The notes: generated by a model not told the origin, from the letters alone. A DNA stretch of 64,000 bases from Sporosarcina sp. P33 (GCF_002077155.1 NZ_CP015027.1:2582501-2646500), one strand, 5' to 3'. Numbered from the stretch's first letter, positions 53,982 to 63,692 are shown. Numbers and translations are program-made.

Positions 53982-54741
53982 AATGGAAGATGTAACGAAA
54001 ATCTATGAGGGAAAAGTCATACACCGCGCGTTGAACCAGCTGGACTTCGATGTAGAAGAAGGCGAGTTCGTTGCGATTATGGGGCCGTCCGGAAGCGGGA
54101 AAACGACATTATTGAATCTGCTGATGGCGACCGATATTCCGACGTACGGCAAAATTGTCATTGGCGGCGTGGAACCGGAGACACTCAGTCAGAATGATAT
54201 CGCGCTGTTTCGCAGGCGGCAGATCGGCTTTGTCTTTCAAGAAATTAATTTGCTGCAAATGCTGACAGTGGAAGAAAACCTTGTGCTGCCGCTGACGCTA
54301 GACGGCCTGCCGATTGAAGAAATGAAAAAACGCGTGCAGGATATGGCGCAAAAGCTGAACTTGGAAGATATTCTGGAGAGGCGTCCCGATGAATTATCGG
54401 GCGGACAGGCACAGCGCACAGCAATCGGCCGCGCACTGATCCATCAGCCGGGCATCGTGCTGGCGGATGAGCCGACAGGGAACTTAGATTCCAAGTCCGC
54501 AAAAGACGTGCTCGAATTACTCGAACATATCAATTTGCATGAGAAAACAACGATTATTATGGTAACGCATGATCCGATTGCTGCGAGCTACTGCGACCGG
54601 GTGCTGTTCATTAAAGACGGCGAATTTTTCAATGAAATTTATAAAGATGAACGCCGGCATACATTTTTCCAGCGCATCTTGAATGTGCTGTCATTACTTG
54701 GAGGCAATGTGAATGACTTTTCGACAGTTCGCTTACCGTAA
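53962..54741 (+). CDS. ABC transporter ATP-binding protein, BceA type
   Basis: A 259-residue ATPase: Walker A GPSGSGKTTL (41-50), LSGGQAQR signature, Walker B VLADEPTGNLD, MVTHDP switch His, and the BceA-like C-terminus FFQRILNVLSLLGG. It pairs with the large permease gene to detoxify and sense peptide antibiotics such as bacitracin. Starts at ATG 53962 or GTG 53950; both overlap the kinase gene. Its last 29 bases overlap the permease gene. Confidence 0.9.
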   Translation: MTQPIVKMEDVTKIYEGKVIHRALNQLDFDVEEGEFVAIMGPSGSGKTTLLNLLMATDIPTYGKIVIGGVEPETLSQNDIALFRRRQIGFVFQEINLLQMLTVEENLVLPLTLDGLPIEEMKKRVQDMAQKLNLEDILERRPDELSGGQAQRTAIGRALIHQPGIVLADEPTGNLDSKSAKDVLELLEHINLHEKTTIIMVTHDPIAASYCDRVLFIKDGEFFNEIYKDERRHTFFQRILNVLSLLGGNVNDFSTVRLP

Positions 54742-56647
54742 CGTCGTCCGCAATCGCCGTGTATACGCAGCATTTTTCATGGCGAGTGTATTTTCTGTCA
54801 TGGTGTTCTTCCTGTATTCGATGCTGCTGTTTCATCCGTCGATTGAAAATACCTTCCTGAAAGAGATTTCCGTGCTGGGCATGGGAATTGCGGAAGTCAT
54901 TCTTTTCATCTTCACGCTGTTTTTCCTGTTCTACTCGATGCGGGCGTTTCTGCAGGCAAGGTCAAAAGAATTTGGCGTCTTGCTGCTGCTTGGAATGGCG
55001 AAGCGCCAACTGCACCGTCTCATTTTCATTGAGGCGATGCTGCTCGGATTTACATCGATTGTAAGCGGCATTTTTCTTGGCTTCATGTTTTCAAAGTTTT
55101 TCTTCATGATCGTTAAAGCAATCGTGCAAATTCCTGTGCTGCCGCTGTATTTGTCATGGAAGCCGTTCGTGCTGACGATGGGTGCGTTCCTCAGTTTATT
55201 TGCCATCATTTCATACATCGCACCGGTTTTCATTCAGCAGGGGCAAGTGTCAGATTTGCTGAACGGCGACATGGCGGTAGAGTCGGTGTATACGTATTCA
55301 AATCGGCGCGGAATTTTCGGTGTCATCTTGCTGTTGCTTGCATATGCAATGGCGGCACTTGTCTCGCGCTCAAGCATTATCAGTCTGTTTTTCTTGCTGC
55401 CGCCGCTCATCACGGTCGGCACGTATTACTTTTTCACAGATACACTGCCGCTCCTCTTGCATGCACTGAGGCGGCAAAAGAAGTTTTTCTGGCGTGATTT
55501 TTGGATGATTTCGATTTCAGAAAGCATCGTACGCCTAAAAGAAAATGCCCGGATGTTCTTTATCGTAACGATTGTTTCGACGATTGCGTTCATGTCCGTC
55601 GGGATCCTCGCTTCGCTGACGTCATTTGCTTCGCAGTACCGTGAAGTGAATCCGCTCGGGCTAGTCTATAAAAGCCTGCCGCATAACGAATACGAGTATC
55701 CGCATATTGCGCAGCTGACCAATGAACTCGAACAGCGCGGACTCGATTACTGGGCAGTGCGTTTCCGCGTGCTCGAACAGCAGTCTTCCTATACGAGAAA
55801 TAAAGTCAACATCGTCAAATTGTCTGATCTGAATGAACTGGCGATGTCGTTCGGAAAAGAGCCGCTGGCGCTCGAGCAGGGGCATGCGCTGTTCCTGCCG
55901 GCAAGTGCGGCAGCTGCGAGCGAACTGTCGAATAAATCGGTGCGGACGAAACTGGCGGAAAGCCAGATCACCTTTGAAATTGAAGGGGTCTATCCGTACA
56001 AGCTGTTTCCGCCGAATGCGCTCGGACTTAATACGATTGTTGTAAATCATCTGGATTTCGACCGGGTGGAGGAGCAGGCACGTTTCAGCTCATTGGCGTT
56101 TACTTATTATGCGTTTAATGTGCACGACTGGCAGGCGACACAGGAAATTGGCCTGTCCATCAATGCTCAGCTGCTCGCGGGGCTTATGCTTGAAGACCGG
56201 GAACCTGTACGTTATGAGTTTGAGAATCCTGGCTTGAGCTATTCGCATATTCGCATGACGTTTTCGCTGCTGTTGTTTATCGGTTTGTTGCTTGCGGGCG
56301 TGTTTTTCTTGGCATCGGGGAGTTTTATTTATTTCCGGCTGTATACGTCGCTCAGCCACGACCGGCGGCAGTATGCGGTGCTGCAGCGGATTGGGATGAC
56401 GGACAGGGAGTTTAAGAAGATTGTGAACCGCCAGCTGATTCCGCAGTTTTTCTTCCCGTGGGGTGTGTCGTTCATTCATAGTGTGTTTGCGTTTTTGGCG
56501 CTGCAGGTGATTTGGGATGCGCTGGCGGAGATTTCGATTGTTAAGGAGCTTGCGCTGGTGCTGGCGGGGTTTGCGCTGCTGCAGATTTTTTATTTTTATC
56601 TTATCCGCTGGCGTTATATTTCACATATTAAGGCACCTACTTCTTGA
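54713..56647 (+). CDS. BceB-type ABC transporter permease
   Basis: A 644-residue membrane protein with ten hydrophobic segments: four at the N-terminal end, two more before a large (about 200 residue) external domain at about 310-520, and four at the end (FtsX-type). The large outer domain is the hallmark of BceB permeases and holds the peptide-sensing part. ATG lies 8 bases after GGAGG. Last of the regulator-kinase-ATPase-permease set. Confidence 0.9.
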   Translation: MTFRQFAYRNVVRNRRVYAAFFMASVFSVMVFFLYSMLLFHPSIENTFLKEISVLGMGIAEVILFIFTLFFLFYSMRAFLQARSKEFGVLLLLGMAKRQLHRLIFIEAMLLGFTSIVSGIFLGFMFSKFFFMIVKAIVQIPVLPLYLSWKPFVLTMGAFLSLFAIISYIAPVFIQQGQVSDLLNGDMAVESVYTYSNRRGIFGVILLLLAYAMAALVSRSSIISLFFLLPPLITVGTYYFFTDTLPLLLHALRRQKKFFWRDFWMISISESIVRLKENARMFFIVTIVSTIAFMSVGILASLTSFASQYREVNPLGLVYKSLPHNEYEYPHIAQLTNELEQRGLDYWAVRFRVLEQQSSYTRNKVNIVKLSDLNELAMSFGKEPLALEQGHALFLPASAAAASELSNKSVRTKLAESQITFEIEGVYPYKLFPPNALGLNTIVVNHLDFDRVEEQARFSSLAFTYYAFNVHDWQATQEIGLSINAQLLAGLMLEDREPVRYEFENPGLSYSHIRMTFSLLLFIGLLLAGVFFLASGSFIYFRLYTSLSHDRRQYAVLQRIGMTDREFKKIVNRQLIPQFFFPWGVSFIHSVFAFLALQVIWDALAEISIVKELALVLAGFALLQIFYFYLIRWRYISHIKAPTS

Positions 56648-56665
56648 GAGTGGGTGTCTTTTTTG
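56633..56665 (+). terminator. Terminator overlapping the permease stop codon
   Basis: GGCACCTACT pairs with AGTGGGTGTC (wobble pairs), followed by six T. The upstream arm covers the last codons. Confidence 0.75.
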
Positions 56666-56696
56666 CGTGGAGAGTTAGTTAGTGAGTACTAGGGGG

Positions 56697-57520
56697 ATGT
56701 CCATTTTGCGTAGAGGGTTAATTAGTGAGTACGAGGGGATGGCAACTCCAGCTGGGGGACGCTTTCTGGAGGGAGGGCGGTGAACCACACCGCTCCGCTT
56801 TGCTACGCCGGGGTGTTTCACCTGTCCCTCTGATCCTCTCAGAGTCGCCCCCAGCTTCCGTTGCCATCCTAATTATAGAATGGTGGTACTCAGATCACTC
56901 ATTGCAGGTGGTGTGTGAATTAGTGTTGTGTTTGAATGTATTTAAGTTCAAGTGCAGCTGCTGAACGGTAATTGAGGACTAATTCCAGAGTGGATGTCTA
57001 TTTGCGTAGAGAGTTAGTTAGTGAGTACGAGGGGATGGCAACTCCAGCTGGGGGACGCTTTCTGGAGGGAGGGCGGTGAACCACACCGCTCCGCTTCGCT
57101 TCGCCTGGGTGTTTCACCTGTCCCTCTGATCCTCTCAGAGTCGCCCCCAGCTTCCGTTGCCATCCTAATTATAAAGTGGTGGTACTTAGATCACTCATTG
57201 CAGGCAGTGTGTGAATTAGTGTTGTGTTTGAATGTATTTAAGTTCAAGTGCAGCTGCTGAACGGTAATTGAGGACTAATTCCAGAGTGGATGTCTATTTG
57301 CGTAGAGAGTTAATTAGTGAGTACGGGGGGATGGCAACTCCAGCTGGGGGACGCTTTCTGGAGGGAGGGCGGTGAACCACACCGCTTCGCTTTGCTTCGC
57401 CGGGGTGTTTCACCTGTCCCTCTGATCCTCCCAGAGTCGCCCCCAGCTTCCGTTGCCATCCTAATTTTAGAGTGGTGGTACTCAGCTCACTCATTGCAGG
57501 CGGTGTGTGAATTGTTGTTG
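56697..57520. repeat. 296-bp tandem repeat, almost three copies, each with a 131-bp palindromic element
   Basis: Units begin near 56697, 56993 and 57289; the third is shortened at its end. Each carries an element at 56738-56868, 57034-57164 and 57330-57460 with terminal inverted repeats (GATGGCAACTCCAGCTGGGG against its complement with three mismatches) and the GACGCTTTC/GAGTCGCC pair of the other elements. A frame of 79 codons, opening at GTG in each unit, is a by-product of the repeat. The 1.05-kb gap between the permease and lcfB has no other content up to the lcfB promoter. Confidence 0.88.
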
Positions 57521-57615
57521 TCCTTAAACTTATTTAGTTTAAGGGCAAATCCTGCATTCCAGCAGGTTTCAGTGTCTTTGCCATAGTGTAAATAAACAAA
57601 ATTACCAGTAAACTC

Positions 57616-57644
57616 TTGCCAATTAATTATTCTATCAGTATAAT
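57616..57644 (+). promoter_or_regulatory. Promoter of lcfB
   Basis: TTGCCA at 57616-57621, 17 bases, TATAAT at 57639-57644; a strong vegetative promoter. Confidence 0.75.
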
Positions 57645-57655
57645 GAATGAAATAC

Positions 57656-57673
57656 TGAATGGTTGTTCATTCA
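57656..57673. promoter_or_regulatory. FadR-type operator at the lcfB start site
   Basis: TGAATGGTTGTTCATTCA matches the Bacillus FadR box TGAATGANTANTCATTCA at all but two fixed positions. It begins about 12 bases after the -10, so a bound repressor would cover the start site. FadR is released by long-chain acyl-CoA, the product of this gene. Confidence 0.75.
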
Positions 57674-57693
57674 TTGGTTAGGGAGATGAAAGT

Positions 57694-59247
57694 ATGAATT
57701 TAGTTTCAAGTGTTCAGCAGACTGCACAGACTAAGCCAGATAAAGTTGCTTATCGTTTTATGGGACAGGATACGTCTTATGCGGAGTTTGATATGTCGGT
57801 GTCTATGTTTGCGTCCGCGTTGCGGAACCTCGGTGTGAGGCAGGGGGATCATGTGGCGTTTTTGCTTGGTAATACGCCGCATTATTTGATTTCGCTTTAT
57901 GCGACTATGCGGATTGGCGCGACGGCTGTGCCGATTAATCCGTTATATACGCCTGATGAGATTTCGTATATTTTGGAAAACAGTGATGCGAAGGCTGTCA
58001 TTGCGATTGATCAATTACTGCCGCTTGTGGAAGTGGCGAGCCAGTCGTTTCCGGCGATTGAGAACTATATTGTCTGTGAAATGAATCCGGATGCCGGTGA
58101 GAAGTTGGCTGCGCTGCCGGAACGCGTGAAGACGAAAGTTCATCCGTTCAGCATGCTGCTGAAGCAGGCGGCGCCTTTGACAGAAGCGGTGCAGGTTGAC
58201 GAAAATGAAAGCGCTATCATACTTTACACATCGGGAACGACTGGACATCCGAAAGGCGCGATGCTGACGCATAAAAATATTTACTCAAATGCGCGCGATG
58301 TCGGGGATTATTTGGGGTTCTCTGAAAATGATAAAATTGTCGCGACATTGCCGCTGTTTCACGTCTTTGCGCTGACGGTTGTGGCGAATGCGCCGCTCGT
58401 TAAAGGGGCGACGATTCTTCTGGAACCGCGCTTTAGCCCGGGGGAGATTTTCCAGCTGATCCGCGAACAAAAGGCGACGGTATTTGCCGGTGTTCCGACG
58501 ATGTACAATTTCCTGTATCAGTATCCGGAAGGCCAGACGGAAGACTTTGATTCCATCAGACTGGCGATTTCAGGCGGCTCTTCATTGCCGGTATCTTTGC
58601 TTCATAATTTCGAAGAAAAATTTCAAGTGCGTGTTTCTGAAGGCTACGGTTTATCGGAAGCATCACCTGTTACTTGTTTCAATCCGCTCGACCGCGAACG
58701 AGTGCCCGGTTCGATTGGAACGAACATCATGAATGTGGAAAACAAGGTAGTCGATGAAATGGGGGAGGAAGTGCCTGTCAATGAAGTCGGCGAATTGATT
58801 GTTCGCGGTCCGAATGTTATGAAGGGCTATTATAAGCTGCCTGAAGAAACAGCTGTTGCTTTGCGGGACGGATGGCTCTATACGGGGGACTTGGCGCGGC
58901 AAGATGAAAACGGTTACTTCTATATCGTAGACCGCAAGAAAGATATGATCATCGTCGGCGGATTCAACGTCTACCCTAGAGAAGTCGAAGAAGTGCTGTT
59001 CAGCCACCGCGATGTCGTGGAAGCCGCGGTAGTCGGCGTGCCGGATGTTAATTTCGGCGAAGAAGTACAGGCATATGTAGTGCTGAAAGAAGGTTCGGAC
59101 GTTACAGAGGCGTCGCTGCATGATTTCCTTGCCAAGCGTCTGGTAAAGTATAAAGTGCCGAAGAATATTCAGTTCCTTGATGAATTGCCGAGAAACACAA
59201 CAGGCAAAATCCTGAGACGTTCATTGAAGGAACAAATTAAAAGCTAA
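57694..59247 (+). CDS. lcfB: Long-chain fatty acid-CoA ligase
   Basis: A 517-residue acyl-adenylating enzyme that activates fatty acids for beta-oxidation. Motifs: ILYTSGTTGHPKGAMLTHKN (about 177-196), GYGLSEASPV, GWLYTGDLARQDENGY, and the C-terminal PRNTTGKILRRSL with the catalytic Lys. It is closest in layout to B. subtilis YhfL (LcfB), also near yhfJ (lplJ). It has a strong promoter and a FadR-type operator. Confidence 0.93.
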   Translation: MNLVSSVQQTAQTKPDKVAYRFMGQDTSYAEFDMSVSMFASALRNLGVRQGDHVAFLLGNTPHYLISLYATMRIGATAVPINPLYTPDEISYILENSDAKAVIAIDQLLPLVEVASQSFPAIENYIVCEMNPDAGEKLAALPERVKTKVHPFSMLLKQAAPLTEAVQVDENESAIILYTSGTTGHPKGAMLTHKNIYSNARDVGDYLGFSENDKIVATLPLFHVFALTVVANAPLVKGATILLEPRFSPGEIFQLIREQKATVFAGVPTMYNFLYQYPEGQTEDFDSIRLAISGGSSLPVSLLHNFEEKFQVRVSEGYGLSEASPVTCFNPLDRERVPGSIGTNIMNVENKVVDEMGEEVPVNEVGELIVRGPNVMKGYYKLPEETAVALRDGWLYTGDLARQDENGYFYIVDRKKDMIIVGGFNVYPREVEEVLFSHRDVVEAAVVGVPDVNFGEEVQAYVVLKEGSDVTEASLHDFLAKRLVKYKVPKNIQFLDELPRNTTGKILRRSLKEQIKS

Positions 59248-59251
59248 TGAT

Positions 59252-59292
59252 AAAAAGAGTGACGGGGCAGTAATTTCCGTCACTCTTTTTTC
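59252..59292 (+). terminator. Terminator after lcfB
   Basis: AAAGAGTGACGG pairs with CCGTCACTCTTT across 11 bases, followed by T. Confidence 0.88.
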
Positions 59293-59366
59293 GTGCATTT
59301 ATTGCCAAAACAACCGTCTGCTTGTTATGGTTTAAGGAGAAGATCTCAACTAACAGGAGGGATTAC

Positions 59367-61337
59367 ATGGAGAAACGATGTGTAGCGGCGGAAGATCTGT
59401 TTGAAACGAAATCGGTGACGAATCCGGTGCTTGCGCCGAATAATCAGGAAGCTGCAGTGACAGTGACAAAAATGAATAGAGAAGATAATACGTACTACTC
59501 TGCGATTCATCATATCGACTTGCAGACCGGAAACGTAACACAGTGGACGTTCGGCAAGCAGCTGGTGAGTGCGGCGAAATGGTCCGCTGACGGCAAACAG
59601 CTGGCGTTTTTATCAAACCGTACCGGAACGAATCAGCTGTACGTCATGCAAAAAGCCGGCGGGGAAGCTCGTGTGCTCACTGACTGCAAAGAAGGAATCG
59701 ATTCATTTGAATGGTCGCCATGCGGCAAGAAAATCTGGTTTACCGGCACGATCAGAACGGGTGAAACCTTCGCGACGACGGTAAAGAAAGAAGAAGCATT
59801 TCCGCAGCCGATCCGCGTGACGAAAATGAAATATAAAGCAGACTTTACCGGGGTGCTGCCGCAAGATCAGCATGCACAAATCGGTTATGTCGATCTTGCG
59901 ACGTGCGCAGTATGTAATTTTACGGCCGAACCGTTTGATCATTCATTGGAAGCGGTGTCTCATGACGGCAAGTATCTGGTGATCGGTGTCAACCGCAAGG
60001 AGCAGACGGATTACGATTTCAGTACGCCGCTCGTTCTTGTAGAAATTGAAACGAGAGACGAAACTGTTATTCTGGATCAGCAAGGCTATTTCGGCAAAGT
60101 GCAGTTCTCAAAAGACGACCGCTACATCGCCTATACAGGGCTCGATATGACGTACCAAAACGTTACCCAGACAGATGTTTTCGTCTACGACCGGACGGGT
60201 GGCCTGACGGTGAATTTAACAGCGGGAATTGACGCGCCGGTTGGAGATGAGTGCATTTCCGATCACTTGCAGCAACATTATGCACCAGGCGTTGTATGGA
60301 CCGACGACGAGCAGCTCTACTTCCAGCTGTCGAGCATGGGCGACGTCCGTTTATATGCGGCGACACTGGACGGCGCCATCTATCCGGCGACGGGGGAAGA
60401 AGAGCATGTGTACGGCTACGATGTATCGTCAACCGGTGAATTTGCGCTCGTTGCGGTAAGTACGGCGACGAACCCGGGCGAGCTGTATCTTCAGACGATC
60501 GCGACAGGGGAACGAAAAGCACTGACTTCATGTAATGAAGGCTGGCTGAAGAAAGTCAGACTTGTAACGCCGGAAACGATTCATTACACGAACGGGGATA
60601 TGAATATTCAAGGCTGGCTGATGAAGCCTGCCAATTTTAAGGAAGGCAGCCGCTATCCGCTCATAGTGGAAATCCATGGCGGGCCGCATGCGATGTACGG
60701 CTGTACGTATTTTCATGAAATGCAGCTGCTGGCGGCGGAAGGCTACGGCGTGCTCTATCTCAATCCGCGCGGCAGCCACGGGTACAGTCAGGAATTTGTG
60801 GACGCGGTGCGCGGAGATTATGGCGGCGCTGCATACGAAGATATTATGGCGGGAGTCGATGAAGTGCTGGCGAATGAAACGTGGATCGATGAAACGAGAC
60901 TTGGCGTCACCGGCGGCAGCTACGGCGGCTTTATGACGAACTGGATTGTCGGGCATACGAACCGTTTTAAAGCGGCGGTCACCCAGCGCTCCATCAGCAA
61001 CTGGATCAGTTTCTTCGGCGTATCCGATATCGGCTATTATTTCACTGACTGGCATCTGAAAGCGGATATGAGAGATGCGGATACCTTATGGAAGCACTCT
61101 CCGCTGAAATATGCAGAGCAGGTAGAGACGCCGTTATTGATTTTGCATGCGGAACGGGATTTCACATGCCCGATTGAGCAGGCCGAGCAGTTGTTCATTA
61201 CATTAAAAGACTTGGGCAAAGAAACGGAATTCGTGCGTTTTCCGGAATCTGACCATAATTTATCAAGAACCGGCAAACCGAACCTTCGAATAGCCCGATT
61301 ACAAGAGATTACCGGGTGGTTTAGACGCTATCTGTGA
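59367..61337 (+). CDS. S9-family peptidase, acylaminoacyl-peptidase-like
   Basis: A 656-residue cytoplasmic peptidase of the prolyl oligopeptidase family. The first ~390 residues form a beta-propeller (repeated WSADGKQLAFLSNR, EWSPCGKKIWFTG-like blades); the last ~260 are an alpha/beta hydrolase with Ser518 in GGSYGGFMTNW, Asp in HAERDFTCP (about 604) and His in ESDHNLSR (about 634). B. subtilis YuxL is similar. It probably breaks down short peptides. ATG at 59367 follows AGGAGGG. Confidence 0.92.
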   Translation: MEKRCVAAEDLFETKSVTNPVLAPNNQEAAVTVTKMNREDNTYYSAIHHIDLQTGNVTQWTFGKQLVSAAKWSADGKQLAFLSNRTGTNQLYVMQKAGGEARVLTDCKEGIDSFEWSPCGKKIWFTGTIRTGETFATTVKKEEAFPQPIRVTKMKYKADFTGVLPQDQHAQIGYVDLATCAVCNFTAEPFDHSLEAVSHDGKYLVIGVNRKEQTDYDFSTPLVLVEIETRDETVILDQQGYFGKVQFSKDDRYIAYTGLDMTYQNVTQTDVFVYDRTGGLTVNLTAGIDAPVGDECISDHLQQHYAPGVVWTDDEQLYFQLSSMGDVRLYAATLDGAIYPATGEEEHVYGYDVSSTGEFALVAVSTATNPGELYLQTIATGERKALTSCNEGWLKKVRLVTPETIHYTNGDMNIQGWLMKPANFKEGSRYPLIVEIHGGPHAMYGCTYFHEMQLLAAEGYGVLYLNPRGSHGYSQEFVDAVRGDYGGAAYEDIMAGVDEVLANETWIDETRLGVTGGSYGGFMTNWIVGHTNRFKAAVTQRSISNWISFFGVSDIGYYFTDWHLKADMRDADTLWKHSPLKYAEQVETPLLILHAERDFTCPIEQAEQLFITLKDLGKETEFVRFPESDHNLSRTGKPNLRIARLQEITGWFRRYL

Positions 61338-61443
61338 GGTAATATGAAGATGTATGTTAATTCGTCTATACATGAAAATAAATATGTGTATAATGAGATA
61401 CGAATCGTACGCATAAAAAATATTTGAGAAGAGGTTCTGCATC

Positions 61444-62886
61444 ATGGAAGAGCAATTACTATACAGAATAGAGAAGGATTTTATCGGTGAAAAGAAGGTG
61501 CCAAAAGACGCGTATTATGGTATTCAGACACTGCGGGCGGCAGAAAACTTCCCGATTACTGGCTACCGCGTCAACCGCGACCTGATCCGTGCAATCGCAA
61601 TCGTCAAAAAGTCAGCAGCACAGGCAAACCGTGACATTGGCCAGCTTGACGCTGATCTTGCGGAAGCAATTATCCAGGCATCTGAAGAAGTAATCAACGG
61701 CGCATTACGCGACCAGTTCCTCGTCGATCCGATCCAGGGCGGCGCGGGCACATCGGTCAATATGAATGCCAACGAAGTAATCGCGAACCGTGCACTTGAA
61801 ATTCTCGGACATGAAAAAGGCGAATATGACATTATCAGTCCAAACTCGCACGTGAATATGGCACAATCCACAAATGACGCATTCCCGACTGCGATACATA
61901 TCGCGACATTAATGAAAGTCGACAAATTGCTCGAAGTTATGGAATCGCTTCATAAAACATATTTGAAAAAATCAATCGAATTCCAATCCGTCCTGAAAAT
62001 GGGCCGTACACACCTGCAAGACGCGGTTCCCATCCGTCTAGGGCAAGAATTCGAAGCCTATGCCATGGTACTGCGCCGTGATATCGAACGTATTCGTGTG
62101 TCACGCGTCTATTTGTATGAAATCAACATGGGAGCAACGGCAGTAGGAACAGGCTTGAACGCGGATCCGCTGTACATCGAAAAAGTAGCAAGCTATCTTT
62201 CTGAAAACAGCGGTTTCCAATTAAAATCGTCCACACATCTCGTTGACGCTACACAAAACACAGACTCCTACGTTCAAGTATCCGCTGCGCTGCGCGGCAC
62301 GATGCTGAACCAGTCTAAAATTTGTAATGACCTGCGCCTGATGGCATCGGGTCCGCGCACAGGATTGTCGGAGATTTCATTGCCTGCAAGACAGCCGGGA
62401 TCATCCATCATGCCAGGGAAAGTGAACCCGGTAATGGCGGAAGTGATGAACCAAGTATCGTTCCAAGTAGTCGGCAACGATATGACCATCGCACTCGCAT
62501 CAGAAGCAGGACAGTTCGAGCTCAACGTCATGGAGCCGGTGCTAGTGTTTAACTTGCTGCAGTCATTAAAAATCATGACAAACGTCTTCGGCGCATTCCG
62601 CGATTATTGCCTAGACGGCATAAAGGCGAACGTGGAGCACTTGGAAGAATACGTGGAAAAGAGTATCGGCGTCATCACGGCGATCAACCCGCACGTAGGT
62701 TATGAAGTAGCATCACAAATCGCAAAAGAAGCACTGCTGTCGAACAAATCAATCCGTGAACTGTGCATCGAGAAAAAAGTACTGACAAAAGAAGAACTCG
62801 ACCAGATCCTGCACCCATTCGAGATGACGAAACCTGGAATTTCTGGGAAAGAGCTGTTGAAGAAGAAGATTATTCTTTCTAAATAA
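61444..62886 (+). CDS. aspA: Aspartate ammonia-lyase
   Basis: A 480-residue fumarase/aspartase superfamily enzyme that splits aspartate into fumarate and ammonia. Signature GSSIMPGKVNPV (about 318-329) and the N-terminal EKDFIGEKKVPKDAYYG and TNDAFPTAIH are typical of AspA rather than fumarase (which would have SSAMPYKRNP-type or longer ends). Single gene; a TATAAT at 61389-61394 is a likely -10. No terminator with a clear T tract was seen after it; a palindromic element follows. Confidence 0.94.
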   Translation: MEEQLLYRIEKDFIGEKKVPKDAYYGIQTLRAAENFPITGYRVNRDLIRAIAIVKKSAAQANRDIGQLDADLAEAIIQASEEVINGALRDQFLVDPIQGGAGTSVNMNANEVIANRALEILGHEKGEYDIISPNSHVNMAQSTNDAFPTAIHIATLMKVDKLLEVMESLHKTYLKKSIEFQSVLKMGRTHLQDAVPIRLGQEFEAYAMVLRRDIERIRVSRVYLYEINMGATAVGTGLNADPLYIEKVASYLSENSGFQLKSSTHLVDATQNTDSYVQVSAALRGTMLNQSKICNDLRLMASGPRTGLSEISLPARQPGSSIMPGKVNPVMAEVMNQVSFQVVGNDMTIALASEAGQFELNVMEPVLVFNLLQSLKIMTNVFGAFRDYCLDGIKANVEHLEEYVEKSIGVITAINPHVGYEVASQIAKEALLSNKSIRELCIEKKVLTKEELDQILHPFEMTKPGISGKELLKKKIILSK

Positions 62887-62919
62887 GTGAGTGAGGCTGG
62901 AGTTTGGCTAGTGGTTTGG

Positions 62920-63089
62920 GGAATGGGGCTCCAGACGGGACGCTTTCCTGCGGGCATGGCTTGAGCCAAGCGAACAGCGAAGTGTTCGCTTTGACGTATT
63001 TTTGCGTACTTTGCAGAAATTAAGGCATCTGCCCAGGGTCTCAAGATCACGCTGATTCCCCAGAAGTCGCCCGTCTTCCGCCCCATTCC
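62920..63089. repeat. 170-bp palindromic intergenic element
   Basis: Ends are inverted repeats (GGAATGGGGC at 62920-62929 against GCCCCATTCC at 63080-63089, then GACGGG/CCCGTC). It has GACGCTTTCC near the left and GAAGTCGCCCGTC near the right, as in other elements here and in many Bacillales. An inner hairpin surrounds GAACAGCGAAGTGTTCGC. Confidence 0.78.
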
Positions 63090-63202
63090 CTACGGGGGTA
63101 GTTGACGTCAAATGGAGAATATATTGGAATTTTCCGGCCGTTAGTTTTCAAACTGGTTTAAAGTCGATATGCTGCACTTGATAATCTGCTATCCAGTTGA
63201 TT

Positions 63203-63325
63203 GGAGTGGAGGGTGGCGACTCGGGGAGGATCAGCCCGACAGGTGAGACAACTAAGAGAGCGAAGCGAACAGTTGGCTCAGCGCGGGCCCTCCCGAACGC
63301 GTCCGCCCGCAACGGAAATCAACGG
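63203..63325. repeat. Palindromic intergenic element, inverted copy of 25229-25359
   Basis: Reads CGACTCGGGGAGGATCAGCC and later CCTCCCGAACGCGTCCGCC, the reverse complement of the first element. The middle differs by small changes and an inserted GAGCGAAGCGAACAG. Confidence 0.75.
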
Positions 63326-63401
63326 CGTCTGATACACTCTCTACCTATTCCAAGTCTCCAATCCTTACACCCTGCGCAACAACGCAAAGGAGTTACCAAT
63401 C

Positions 63402-63692
63402 ATGAAAGTGCATAATATTATGGAAATCGTAGTCCGTGACGTGATTACCAAATATAAAAACGAACTCAACATGCCGTGTACATGCGAACAATGCCTGAAC
63501 GACGTACTCGCCATGACGCTGAACAACGTCAAACCGCAATACGTCGTCCACGAATCCAACAGCGCCTACGTCCGCGCAGCCCACGAAGCCGACCGGCAAG
63601 GCGCAACCGCCATCTTGACCAAGGTCGCCTGGGCAGCAGGGGAAGTAGGAAAAAATCCGCGCTGTGACAACATGAAAAACCCTTCCGAATAA
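63402..63692 (+). CDS. comFB: Late competence protein ComFB
   Basis: A 96-residue protein. The ComFB domain is visible: MEIVVRDVITKYKNEL, then CTCEQCLNDVLAMTLNN with Cys26, Cys28 and Cys31, which may bind metal, and KPQYVV. In B. subtilis it lies within the comF operon; here it stands alone. ATG at 63402 follows AAAGGAG. The role in competence is unclear even in B. subtilis. Related ComFB domains in cyanobacteria bind cyclic di-nucleotides. Confidence 0.85.
   Translation: MKVHNIMEIVVRDVITKYKNELNMPCTCEQCLNDVLAMTLNNVKPQYVVHESNSAYVRAAHEADRQGATAILTKVAWAAGEVGKNPRCDNMKNPSE

Noticed and set aside
56725-57586. Three repeated 79-89 codon frames
   Set aside because: They lie within the 296-bp repeats, cross the palindromic element and have no ribosome binding site of note.
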